DNA of 14,825 nt, taken from Podila epigama. Lineage: Eukaryota > Mortierellomycota > Mortierellomycetes > Mortierellales > Mortierellaceae. Shown in pieces: positions 1-8,255 of the stretch. The stretch covers positions 1 to 14,825 of the forward strand of contig JAAAVE010000692.1 of NCBI GenBank assembly GCA_015679605.1. The letters run 5' to 3'. Position 1 is the first letter of the stretch, and the number at the start of each line of letters is the position of its first letter. Position numbers and translations under genes: made by a program. The notes below the pieces were generated by a model. The model worked only from the letters and a program-made list of their open reading frames with translations, did no database searches and had not been told where the DNA came from.

Positions 1-31
1 AAAAAAAAGAGAGAGAGAGAGAGAGAGAGAT
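1..31. repeat. A-run followed by (GA)n microsatellite
   Basis: The window opens with eight A residues followed by about eleven GA dinucleotides. This is a simple sequence repeat and codes for nothing. Confidence 0.9.
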
Positions 32-311
32 AGGTGAACCACGACATTCCTAAGAAAGGTGCACGCCATCATCCCCGGCGTACTTCGCGGAAATTACATT
101 TTGGTGGCAACTTGTGTCAACCCTTTTTTTTTTTGGGTTGTCAAACCTTAATTTTTTCAAGCCGATTTGCTGGCGCACTTGTTTTTGGCACATTTTTTCT
201 GCTCAGTCATTTCTCCTCTTTTCCTTTTCCTTTTCCCATTCATCCATCCATCCTCATTTCAGTTTACACCCACTTCCATTCCTCTTCCGCTTGCTGTACA
301 CAACTCACACA
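32..311 (+). promoter_or_regulatory. Presumed promoter and 5' leader of the Rad7-like gene
   Basis: This stretch has a 14-nt T-run near 124-137 and a long CT-rich tract from about 200 to 300 that runs up to the ATG. Such pyrimidine-rich leaders are common before fungal start codons. I see no clear TATA box. A reading frame is open through this region into the gene, but its translation is Phe/Ser/Leu-rich noise from the CT tract, so I treat it as untranslated. Transcription start is not determinable. Confidence 0.45.
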
Positions 312-2478
312 ATGTCAGGAAGAAGAGCTCGTGGTGGTAGAGGAACGACGTTTGTCAATAATGTCAGAGGACCAACAAGTGCGTTGACCAGTTTTCTGAA
401 TGAGCGAGGAATTCGTCGAGCGAATCCCGCTCCAGCGCCAGCGCCAGCAGCCCCAGCGCAGCGGAATCCAACAACGTCTGCAGCTTCTGAAAGCTCGTCG
501 CCATCGCCTTCTGGATCATCCTCTGCCTCAGCAGCGGTGACTCCTGCTAGGCCTCGTTCGGCTCGGGCTAGAGCAGCAGCCGCTGTGGCTGCCAAGGCTG
601 GCACATCATCCCAGTCCGAGTCAGTTGACGTAGAGACAATGTCAGTTGATGGTGAGGATGAGGAGATGGTTTCGGTGGATGAGGAGAGTAGTAGTGATGA
701 TGACCTGATTGCTATTACTTTACCAGCCAGAGTGGCTACTCGTGCCACTCGCTCTCGAGCTGCTGCTGCTTCTGCTACCGCTTCCACCTCCGCTGCTGCC
801 TCGTCGTCGTCCAAAGCATCCTCTTCGAAAGCTGCCGCCTCCAAGGCCGCTGCGGCCAAGAACAGCCGCAAGAATAAAAAGAAGGACGACTCTGATGATT
901 CGAACGACGAAGACTTTCATGACATTACTGGGTTTGTCTCTCGCTCAAAGTTCAGCCACAAGGGTCGAATGCCTCAAGGGTCCAACAAGATTGAGTTTTG
1001 CTCTCGTTGCCGAGCCAGATTCACTGTCAAGGCTGGTACGAGCCCTGTCATGGATGATTCGGGTGAGGGACTTTTGTGTCCGACATGCGCAGCTGCATCA
1101 TCTGGTGCTTCGACACCCGTGATGAAGGTCGTCAAAAAGTCTCGTCGCAAGATTCAAAAGGCAGAGATCGAATGTCAAGTGCCAACACTTCAGGATTTAT
1201 GCATCCAGGTTTGTTTTTTTATTTTTGTCTTTTTGATGCCATCTTTCTTCTTTCTGGAGGCTCTTTACATATTGTTATCAAGTTCTCATGTTCCTTCCGT
1301 CGCTCGTTAAACCTCGTGTGTTATAGAAAATTGCCAATTGCATCGAAGATGTTGAAGCATTTGGTGACATTAGCGACTTGAGCATGGTCAAGATCTGCAA
1401 AATTATCAGCCGCAACCGGTCGTTGAATTCGGATACTATTCAACTATTCCTTGACCCTCGTCACACAGAACTCAGTCTTTACGACTGTACCGACATCACG
1501 GCGCCAGGTCTTCAGAACGTGGGCCAGTTTTGCCCAAGGCTCCAGTCCTTGAACTTGGTGCGCTGTGGACGCATCTTGGACGATACGATTGATTACTATG
1601 GGGCCCATCTCACAGAGCTCTCAGCATTGAACCTCTCAGGTCCCTTTATGGTGACAGATGCCGCCTTTATTAGGTTATTTGAGACCATTGGGTCAAGATT
1701 CCGTCAGTTCTCCTTGGAACACTCTTATCGGTTCTCGATAAAGTCTGCGGAGGCTCTTTGCCGATCCTGTCCGCGGCTGACACGGCTGAATCTTGGAAAG
1801 TGTACACTCATGGATGATGAGTGGTTGGCGCCGATCGCACAGCTGACATCTCTTACTGAGTTGAGTCTGACGTATCCCAAGGATGGTGGTAAAGGACTGA
1901 CGACGGAGCCAATGGTCAAGCTACTCATGGCCATTGGGTCTGGGTTGGAATCATTGGATCTGGAAGGTTGCATCATGCTTGAGGATGCAGTGTTGACAGA
2001 GGCGATCCGTCCTAGTTGTGTCCGTCTTGAGCGGCTCAATATTGCAGGCTGCGAAGAGTTCACAACCGAGGGTGTTGCAGCGCTCTTTAAAGAGTGGAAG
2101 ATTAACCGGGGGTTGTCGTACTTGAATCTGAGAAAGTGCATTATGCTTGGAGATGAGGCCCTTGCAGCTGTTGTGCATCATTCACGGGAAACGTTGGAGG
2201 AGTTGGATATCAACGGGTTGGATGAACTGACCAAGGCTGGTGTGCAGCGTCTGTCAGAATGTGAGCAACTTGTCAAGTTAGATGTGAGTTGGGTGCGTGC
2301 CATGGACGACGAAGTGATGGAGTTGTTTGTGCAGTCGAACCTCAAACTGGAGCAGATCATGGTGTGGGGAGACCATCGGATGACTGAATGTTGCCCGACC
2401 CGCCGAGGGTTGAGGATTATTGGACGAGAGGGCGATTTTGTTGACTTGAAGTTTCGTGTCAAGCAACTAGTTGTGTAA
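312..2478 (+). CDS. RAD7: DNA repair protein Rad7/Rhp7-like (LRR protein), two exons
   Basis: Exons are 312-1208 and 1327-2478, giving 682 aa (yeast Rad7 is about 565). The frame continues cleanly across a GT..AG intron, with a new codon starting at 1327. The N-terminus is basic and Gly-rich and carries a GPTSALTSFL segment like the start of Rad7/Rhp7. Residues about 40-200 are Ala/Ser-rich with an acidic patch. A zinc-ribbon-like CxxC (C230, C233) and CxxC (C256, C259) follow, matching the treble-clef finger described for Rhp7. Residues about 325-650 are leucine-rich repeats of the Cys-containing AMN1 type, with repeated LxxLxLxxC units. Known role: with the Swi2/Snf2 ATPase Rad16, Rad7 recognises damage in non-transcribed DNA during global nucleotide excision repair, and it also acts in an Elongin C/cullin E3 ligase. 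The ATG at 312 is chosen because the Rad7-like start lies there. Function is assigned from remembered family features. Confidence 0.92.
1209..1326 (+). other. Intron of the Rad7-like gene
   Basis: The intron is 118 nt and runs from GTTTGT after a CAG to TTATAG. It sits between codons (phase 0). The upstream part is T-rich and carries stops in frame with exon 1. Removing it joins the Leu-Cys-Ile-Gln end of exon 1 to the Lys-Ile-Ala-Asn start of exon 2, a helical stretch typical of Rad7 just before the LRRs. Confidence 0.88.
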
Positions 2479-2749
2479 GAACACGAGCATTCTCTTGAAT
2501 TTCCATTTTAGGACATTTCGGTGTTTTTTTTTTAAATCATTCCAATCAATGCAACCACTCTTTTTCTTTTCATTCGTTCACACAGCAACACAAACACACA
2601 CACCACAAACACACAGGCATAGAAGCCTTTTTCACTACTCACATCGCAAAGAAAACACACATAATTCAACAAGCACATAAACTCAACCAAGGCAGAAAAA
2701 AAGAGATTACAACTTTAGGAGCGCAGTTGAAATCCTTTCTGTTGAAGAA
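2479..2749 (+). promoter_or_regulatory. Intergenic: Rad7 3' end and MDM12 5' region
   Basis: Only 271 nt separate the two genes. The first part (to about 2560) is T-rich, including a T9 run near 2524, and likely contains the Rad7 polyadenylation region. From about 2580 to 2680 the strand is CA-rich (CACACA and AACACA repeats), followed by an A-rich leader before the MDM12 ATG. No TATA box is evident and no gene is hidden here. Confidence 0.5.
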
Positions 2750-5700
2750 ATGTCATTTGTGTTTGAATGGGATAAACTTGACGATGAGGTGGCACTTCAG
2801 ATTGAGGGCATGATCCACGCCCATTTTCAACGGATTCCAAAGCCAACATTCATGGGCAACATTGCAATCTCCAAGTTTCGGTTCGGATCCACGCCACCGA
2901 ATATTACTGTGCTAGATGTAACGGACCCGCTTGAGGAGTGGTATGTGCATATGGACCAGGAGGAGGCTCGATTAGCACAGGAGGCTAGGGAAGCAGGCGG
3001 TGGTGAGAGTATGGACGAGGATGAATTAGCAAGTGGCGAGGATGAGGATGAGGATGAAGATACTGGATATGATGATTATTCTTTCTCGGCTGACGGGAGT
3101 ATTGTCATGGTAGGCGAAGGAGATGATGATGTGGAATATCTTCAGTCTGGACCCTTTGAAGAAGATGAGCGGCGTGAGACGGAGGAATGGATCAAAAGCC
3201 GGTTAAAAGCCAAACGTGAAGGAAGAGGCAATTATACGCGAAGGCACACGTTTAGTCATGGTCACGGTCAAGAACGAAGCACAGGAGGAGGAGATGGTGA
3301 GAGTGGGTCGGAACAGGAAAGACTTCATCTCAATTTCAAGACAGCAGTCGCCAGTCCTACTAGAGTCTCGAGATCGGGGTCAGATGTATCGACTGCATCA
3401 TCCACAGATTCGCAAACAGCATATTATTCAACGAAGGTGGGTGAGCAAGCTTCCTTCCTTGGTGCCAAACCACCTCTTGGAAACCTGTCAGGACGTCGTA
3501 AGAATGGAGAGTTGAAACTGGATACAGTGACATTATCATCATCGCCTGGGGTCATTGACCCGAGGTCGAGCTCGACCTCTCACTTGACTTTGGGCAACAC
3601 ATCTTTGACATCTTTGACAATGTCAGCTGTAGAAGGTGGTTCTAGGTCATCATCCCGACAAGAAAGAGCTCATAGCCTGAGTTCACACGCATCGGATCAA
3701 GACATTGAAAGCGAAGCGTTCTATACCCAAGGGGAATCGACGATTTACCAGCGGATGAAGAATCTGATTCTGGAGCCATCCTCAATTCTCTCACCCAAAA
3801 CCAGGTCAGTCGACGGAGATGCAGGAGTGGAAACAGGATCAGGAGCAGGATCAGGAGCAGGAGTAGCAAATGGTTCGTCTATGCACGATCCATCTTCACA
3901 AGATGCACGTCAGCAGCAACAACAACAACAGGGCAACAACACATTGAGTCAAAGTTCGCTATTTTTCCCAACTACACCAGTGTCTGCAACAACACCGATA
4001 GGAGGCGTAGGCATGGGCGGTAATTTGGGTCTTGGCTTTGGAGTAGGCGTTGGAGCAGGACTAGGATCGAGTCCTGGAGCTGTTCTCTCGTCCGTCATGC
4101 AGAACAGGACCAACAGGCCTCTTTCAGCAGCGTCCTTTTACAGCACAGCACAACAAGCTATTGCGCCCACAAGCGGCGGTGGTACAGTGACAGGAAACAC
4201 CACTCCTGTTGCCCCTCATGGACCACAACTTTACTTTCCTGATTTGTCTGGGATGGTAGCTTCTGGTGGAAATTCGATGTTGGGACTTGGCAGGAAGCCG
4301 CTAGGGTCCATGTACACGTCGTCAAGGACAACCCCAGGCACGCCTCGTGGATTCGAGTCTCCGACATTGGCGTTCTCGCGTCGCCAAAGTTTTTCAGAAG
4401 GGTATGCGTTGCAAGAGCATTCTCAGAGTCTAGGTGCATCCATATCAAGATTAGAGGAGCAACGTCAACAGCAGCAACAACAACAACAACAGCAGCAGCA
4501 GCAGCAGGAAGATCGGTCTGGATTTGCTTCACCCGTAGAGGCGTTGCACTTTGATACGTTTTCGCAATCTGCAGCCCAAAGCTTGAATGGGTCAACACTG
4601 CAGACAAGGGATGGTCTGTTAGGTTCTCATCATGTAGATAAGACGAGTCGAGAGAGCAGTGTCCATACGAAAAGCCTTGTAGGCGACGAGTATGCAGGAC
4701 TGCATGCCAATGCACAGCGGAGTGGCAAAGAGGATCATAGACACAGCTTGCAGGAACAACAGCAGCGACGCCGACGGCAACAACATCCAGAGCTACCAGT
4801 ACATCATCCTCGCCGTCGGCGTAAAGTCCAACGTAACCTTCGAGATCAGATAGAGGCAGACCATGCACAACCACCAGAACAGTCGACTCCAATGCCTTCT
4901 AGGCGGCATGAGAATGATATTCAATTACTGCTCTCAGTTCAGTATCAAGGGCAGATGGGCTTTACAATTGAGACGGAGTTGCTTCTCAACTACCCTACCT
5001 TTGCCTTTCTGGCGCTCCCAGTCAAGCTTGTCATTACTGGGTTCTCATTCAAAGGTGAGCCAAGCACGCGAGTTGTACCATTTTTTTCGTCTTCTTTTTT
5101 TGTGTTCCTTATTTTTATCATGAGAGAGATACATGGGATGCCTATTCTTCAATGTTTTTTTTTTGTGTTGAACAGACATGCAGATGTACGAAATGGATTT
5201 TCACTGACGCTTAGTTTATCCATATATCACATTCGTTTATTTTGATGTTTCTGTAGCCAAAGTCCTGATGGGCTACCTCCGTGACCATGTGAACATTTGT
5301 TTCTTAGAGCCAGAGGATCCCAACGAAAGGTAACTGGAACCGAAAGACTTCTACAAAAAAATAGGAATAAGAACAAAAACACTATTCAAATGTGCATGAC
5401 CTTTTTGGTGTCTCCACAAAAGGTATCCCGCAAACAAAAGGAAGGGGAAAAAAAGATACAATAGAGTATTTCACTAACTGTACCTTTTTCTTCTTGTTGT
5501 TTATTCATCGATATAGTATTCTCACGAATGTGAGAATCGAATCTCAGGTGGGCGATGAGCAAAAACAAGGTAAATGGGGGTACCAAGTGAAAAGGAAGAA
5601 AAAGAGCATTAGGGAAGATGGGAGCGAAATGCCTTTGCATTCCCTTGCATTTGCATGTATGCATGTTTGCATGTTTGCATTTGCAGGTCTACCTTAAAAA

Positions 5701-6362
5701 AAAAACAACTGTGATTCGCAGTATCAGATTGTAAAAAAAACAAATGCCATGCACCTTACCACATCCATGACATCCAACTATGCACCATGTGTACAACACT
5801 CGTGTACATTCATTGTTGTTTAACCTCTGATGTCGCTCTCACCTACATCCTCTCCATCTTCGTGCCCCCCTTCTCCCGCCCTTTAGCCGTACTGAAGAAT
5901 GTTGGCAAGATTGAGCGATTTGTGTTAGAACAACTGAGAAAATTCATCACGGAAGACTTTGTCTATCCCAGTTACCATTCTATCGAGTTACAACGCGCCC
6001 CTGCTCCGACGACTAGTGCGCCAGCGTCTGGCACATTGAATCAAGCCCAGGCCCAAGCCCAGACCCAAAATCATGCCCATGCGTCCTCGTCCTCGACAGC
6101 GGCGTCGACTGATAGAAGACGCGGGACGCACCCTCCCGGATCAAACACAAATTCGTACATTGCAGCAGGCTCGGCCATGGCTGCCTCCATTGCATCTCGT
6201 GCCTCTTCAAGTACTGACACCTCTACGACTCTCGCGAGTCATGGTGGTCAGAATGGGTATACAACCCAGAGGGAGCTGTATACTTCTTCGTCATCATCAT
6301 CGATACGAGCGAGACCCAATGCCCAGTCAGCTTTCATGTATCATCAACGTCACCCGTATTAA
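2750..6362 (+). CDS. MDM12: Mdm12, ERMES complex subunit (SMP domain), four exons
   Basis: Exons are 2750-5054, 5257-5329, 5517-5569 and 5887-6362, giving 968 aa. The first 70 residues start MSFVFEWDKL and include PKPTFMGNI, a PPNITVLD strand and DPLEEWY, which match the N-terminal half of the Mdm12 SMP domain. The second half resumes at about residue 718 with NDIQLLLSVQYQG, the LLNYP..AFLALPVKL block and ITGFSFK at the end of exon 1. Exon 2 adds GYLRDHVNICFLEP, exon 3 VRIESQVGDEQKQ, and exon 4 VLKNVGKIERFVLEQLRKF through the YPSYHSI end. Known role: Mdm12 bridges Mmm1 in the ER and Mdm34 in the mitochondrial outer membrane and carries phospholipid. Yeast Mdm12 is 271 aa. The excess here is a central acidic/Ser/Gly/Gln-rich insertion and a C-terminal Ala/Ser/Thr tail. 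Splice phases (1, 2, 1) all keep frame. Confidence 0.95.
3911..3931 (+). repeat. CAG/CAA run encoding seven Gln (MDM12)
   Basis: Seven consecutive Gln codons, a mix of CAG and CAA, lie in the disordered insertion of Mdm12. Just upstream is a short Gly-Ser-Gly-Ala repeat (about 3835-3866). Confidence 0.9.
4466..4507 (+). repeat. CAG/CAA run encoding 14 Gln (MDM12)
   Basis: Fourteen Gln codons in a row occur in the order CAA, CAG, CAG, five CAA and six CAG. The pure CAG stretch at the end is the part most likely to vary in length. It lies in the insertion that splits the SMP domain, followed by Glu-Asp. Confidence 0.92.
5055..5256 (+). other. MDM12 intron 1
   Basis: 202 nt, from GTGAGC to CTGTAG, phase 1 (one G in exon 1, CC in exon 2, making an Ala codon). 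It is T-rich, and reading through it runs into stops. Confidence 0.88.
5330..5516 (+). other. MDM12 intron 2
   Basis: 187 nt, from GTAACT to ATATAG, phase 2 (AG plus T makes Ser). A CTAAC branch-point-like motif at 5474-5478 precedes a pyrimidine tract. Confidence 0.87.
5570..5886 (+). other. MDM12 intron 3 (long)
   Basis: 317 nt, from GTAAAT to CTTTAG, phase 1. It joins G to CC, giving the Ala-Val-Leu-Lys-Asn-Val start of the last SMP helix. It is the longest intron in the window and contains a TTTGCATG-type repeat. It also has a second AG acceptor (TTTGCAG ending at 5686) that would lead quickly to a stop. Confidence 0.85.
5634..5686 (+). repeat. Tandem TTTGCATG-like repeat inside MDM12 intron 3
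   Basis: The core TTGCAT occurs about five times in 53 nt, with spacers close to 8 nt and one variant GTATGCAT. It ends in TTTGCAG. It is embedded in an intron, so any role would be in RNA processing or as a DNA element. It may be only a simple repeat. Confidence 0.8.
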
Positions 6363-6410
6363 TATAGATTTACATTATAAAGTTCCTGCCGTTTGTCTAA
6401 AACGTGTTTC

Positions 6411-6557
6411 ATGAAGGCAAACGAGCAAAGAGTTTTTTTTTCCGACGTGATCTCCCAATGTTTAAGTGAGTTGTCATTATTGTCTTCAGGCTGTCGTGTC
6501 TCGAATGTCCATTCGTCAGCAACAAACGAAGCGACGCGAGAAGCGTATCGTCGTTAA
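6411..6557 (+). CDS. Possible 48-codon small ORF downstream of MDM12
   Basis: An ATG at 6411, 49 nt after the MDM12 stop, opens a frame of 48 codons ending at TAA 6555-6557. The predicted peptide starts MKANEQRVFFSDVISQ and is Ser-rich, with no signal peptide, membrane segment or motif I recognise. It could be a chance ORF in the MDM12 3' UTR or a piece of a spliced transcript. A competing frame over its second half looks at least as coding-like, and both cannot easily be right. Low confidence. Confidence 0.2.
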   Translation: MKANEQRVFFSDVISQCLSELSLLSSGCRVSNVHSSATNEATREAYRR

Positions 6558-6621
6558 GGTTCCTGAGATGGCCAAACCGCATGTTGACATTGCAACGGAT
6601 GTCCGATGGGCAGACGCTCAA
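6490..6621 (+). other. Coding-like island with splice-like borders
   Basis: This 132-nt stretch (44 codons, a multiple of three) follows TTGTCTTCAG, a good acceptor, and is followed by GTATGG, a possible donor. In this frame it reads a basic patch (QQQTKRREKR) and then IVVKVPEMAKPHVDI, with codon use resembling the confirmed exons and unlike the T-rich flanks. An ATG lies inside at 6505. I could not find a phase-matched donor that joins it to MDM12, and I recognise no family. It could be an exon of an unseen alternative transcript, a relic or chance. Confidence 0.3.
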
Positions 6622-6734
6622 GTATGGCGATTGTCCCTCTTTGTTCGTCATTCTTACCTCTCAGCACACGACCGTTCAGTCCTTCTCCTTCTCTCTCCCC
6701 TTGTTTTTCTCGATTTCTCCACATGCCAAAATGC

Positions 6735-6740
6735 AATAAA
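6735..6740 (+). promoter_or_regulatory. AATAAA polyadenylation-like hexamer
   Basis: A perfect AATAAA lies 373 nt past the MDM12 stop and 114 nt past the coding-like island. It could serve either transcript. Fungal poly(A) signals are loose, so this is only suggestive. A second AATAAA is at 7165-7170. Confidence 0.25.
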
Positions 6741-6789
6741 TTACAAGCACAAAAACTTGACCCGATCGCATTTGTATTGTTTTTTTTTT

Positions 6790-6821
6790 GTTTATTTGTT
6801 TATTTGTTTGTTTGTTTGTTC
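6790..6821. repeat. TTTG/TTTA tetranucleotide microsatellite
   Basis: About eight tandem copies of a TTTG unit with TTTA interruptions directly follow a T-run. This is a simple repeat in the gap between MDM12 and the secreted-protein gene. Confidence 0.9.
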
Positions 6822-8046
6822 GGTCTGCATTTCTTTTTCCCTCCCACTTCTGAACGTTGAACGCGCAACGAACGACACATGTGTTTGCTAGACTCTTGCT
6901 TACTCTAGCTTTTGTGCACCAATGCTCGTCGCTCCCTTTGATCACACTTTCTGAATGATGTTGAGAGACGAACACAACTCCCCCCCTCCCCCTTTCCTCC
7001 TTCGTTCTCCTTCTTGGGTGCTTCTTTTTGTGTTTGTACCTTGGTTTCCCCACGAAACTGTGGAGGTACCCGATACATAGGTTACATGATACATGCACCT
7101 GTTCCTCTTGGGTTCCCCACTTCCCTCGTATTGTTTCTCCAATGAGCACACAGTATTGTGATACAATAAACGACAAAAAAGACACTGTGAACAGATTTTT
7201 TTTTTTCACTTGAACAAAGAAAAAAAAAATAGTAAGGCTCTCGTTCGTTCTATCTTTGACAACAGCAGTAAGGCGAATAAAAAAATAGTGAGCGGGTGAG
7301 TGAGAAGGAACAACAAGCACGACAAGCTCTCTGACTCCTTTGAACGGATGGGAGCTTTTTTTTTTTTATTCTTTTTCTTATTCTTTTTCCCAGTAGAGTC
7401 AAAGGGAAGGGTAAATTAGCATACAAAGCTGCACGAACATGTATGCGTATGCGTATATGAGCAAACTGAGAGTTAGGAACAATATAGTTCTATTTCCTCG
7501 ACATGGACTTTGGTCTTCACACGTGGTAGAACCATCGTATCCAAGGCAAAAAAAATGTCTCTTTGAGCAACACCAAGGTGAGTGAACTCTTTGGCTCACA
7601 AAAACAACCAACAGGAGAAAAAAAAATTATAAGGCTGCAAGGAAAAATAGGCAAAAGGCAAAAGTATCTTTTCTATCCCTCCTGTGTGTTTTTTTTTGCC
7701 GGTTCCAATTATTAGTACGTACTTGCGTATGTAGAGAAAGTCGTTTCTCATAACACATGCAGTTCGTATGTGTCTCTGTCTTTCTCTCTATGACTGTCAC
7801 TAATCACTCATGTATCTTTGCCCACCAGCAAATGCATTCCAGTCGCTGTTAAGCAGAAGCATAATGAGCGATCTGCACTAGGTCCTAAATGGGAAGAACA
7901 AGTGTCATACACTTTTCATAATACATTGCATCTGAATTGGAGCATGGCGGCAAAAGTGAGAAAGAAAGAGAGAGAGAGAATCGGCAAGGCAATAGGGGGG
8001 ACAAAGGGGGTATTAGGGTACCATCCAGATTGTACATGGGCACGCG
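6822..8046. other. Intergenic region without a recognisable gene
   Basis: This 1.2 kb stretch has many A- and T-runs (for example near 7195-7206, 7220-7229 and 7357-7368), a C-run near 6980 and a GA-repeat near 7961-7980. Frames on both strands are open in places, but their translations are dominated by the homopolymers and have no recognisable domain. I found no tRNA-like A and B boxes and no rRNA-like sequence. The right end presumably holds the promoter of the gene at 8256. Confidence 0.6.
7961..7980. repeat. Short GA-rich repeat
   Basis: AAAGAAAGAGAGAGAGAGAA, about 80 nt upstream of the TATA box of the next gene. It is a purine tract that may be part of the promoter or simply a microsatellite. 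Confidence 0.6.
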
Positions 8047-8053
8047 TATATAA
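8047..8053 (+). promoter_or_regulatory. TATA box of the secreted-protein gene
   Basis: TATATAA sits in a GC-richer setting (CACGCG before, CACATCG after), 203 nt before the ATG at 8256. It is the only clear TATA element found upstream of a gene in the window. It fits the strong codon bias of that gene, since TATA promoters often drive highly expressed or inducible fungal genes. Confidence 0.6.
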
Positions 8054-8255
8054 CACATCGCATCCCCCCCACTGCTTTTGGTTTTTTTCCCTCGACAACA
8101 CGGCCATCGTTCAATCGTCCCCTACTCCTCTTCCTTCTCCTCCTCCGCACCTCCTTCCTTCTTCTTCAAGACCCATTCCTTCACCCTAACGCTGGGATTC
8201 TCACTCTTCTTCGTCCTACTCCTCATATCCACCCTAATATAAACAAAAAAAAAAC
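8054..8255 (+). promoter_or_regulatory. Likely transcription start and CT-rich 5' leader
   Basis: A CT-rich tract spans about 8117-8222, and the leader ends with an A10 run and C just before the ATG. Pyrimidine-rich tracts followed by an A-rich leader are typical upstream of strongly expressed fungal genes. The actual start of the RNA is not visible. Confidence 0.45.

Noticed and set aside
34-387. Open frames running through the leader into the Rad7-like gene
   Set aside because: They are open because of CT- and T-rich leader DNA, giving Phe/Ser/Leu-rich translations. The Rad7-like N-terminus starts at the ATG at 312.
305-871. 188-codon minus-strand frame opposite Rad7 exon 1
   Set aside because: It is an Ala/Ser/Asp-rich mirror of the Ala/Ser codons on the + strand, with no independent motif.
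4158-4892. 244-codon minus-strand frame opposite MDM12
   Set aside because: It lies opposite the Gln/Ser low-complexity region. Repeats of CAG/CAA read backwards give Val/Ala runs, and there is no domain.
6676-7320. 214-codon minus-strand frame in the gap
   Set aside because: The translation is driven by A/T-runs (Phe, Lys and Asn-Lys repeats) and the TTTG microsatellite, with no motif or good start context.
7818-8189. 123-codon + strand frame before the secreted-protein gene
   Set aside because: It spans the GA repeat, the TATA box and the CT-rich leader. The Pro/Ser tail is just the CT tract translated.
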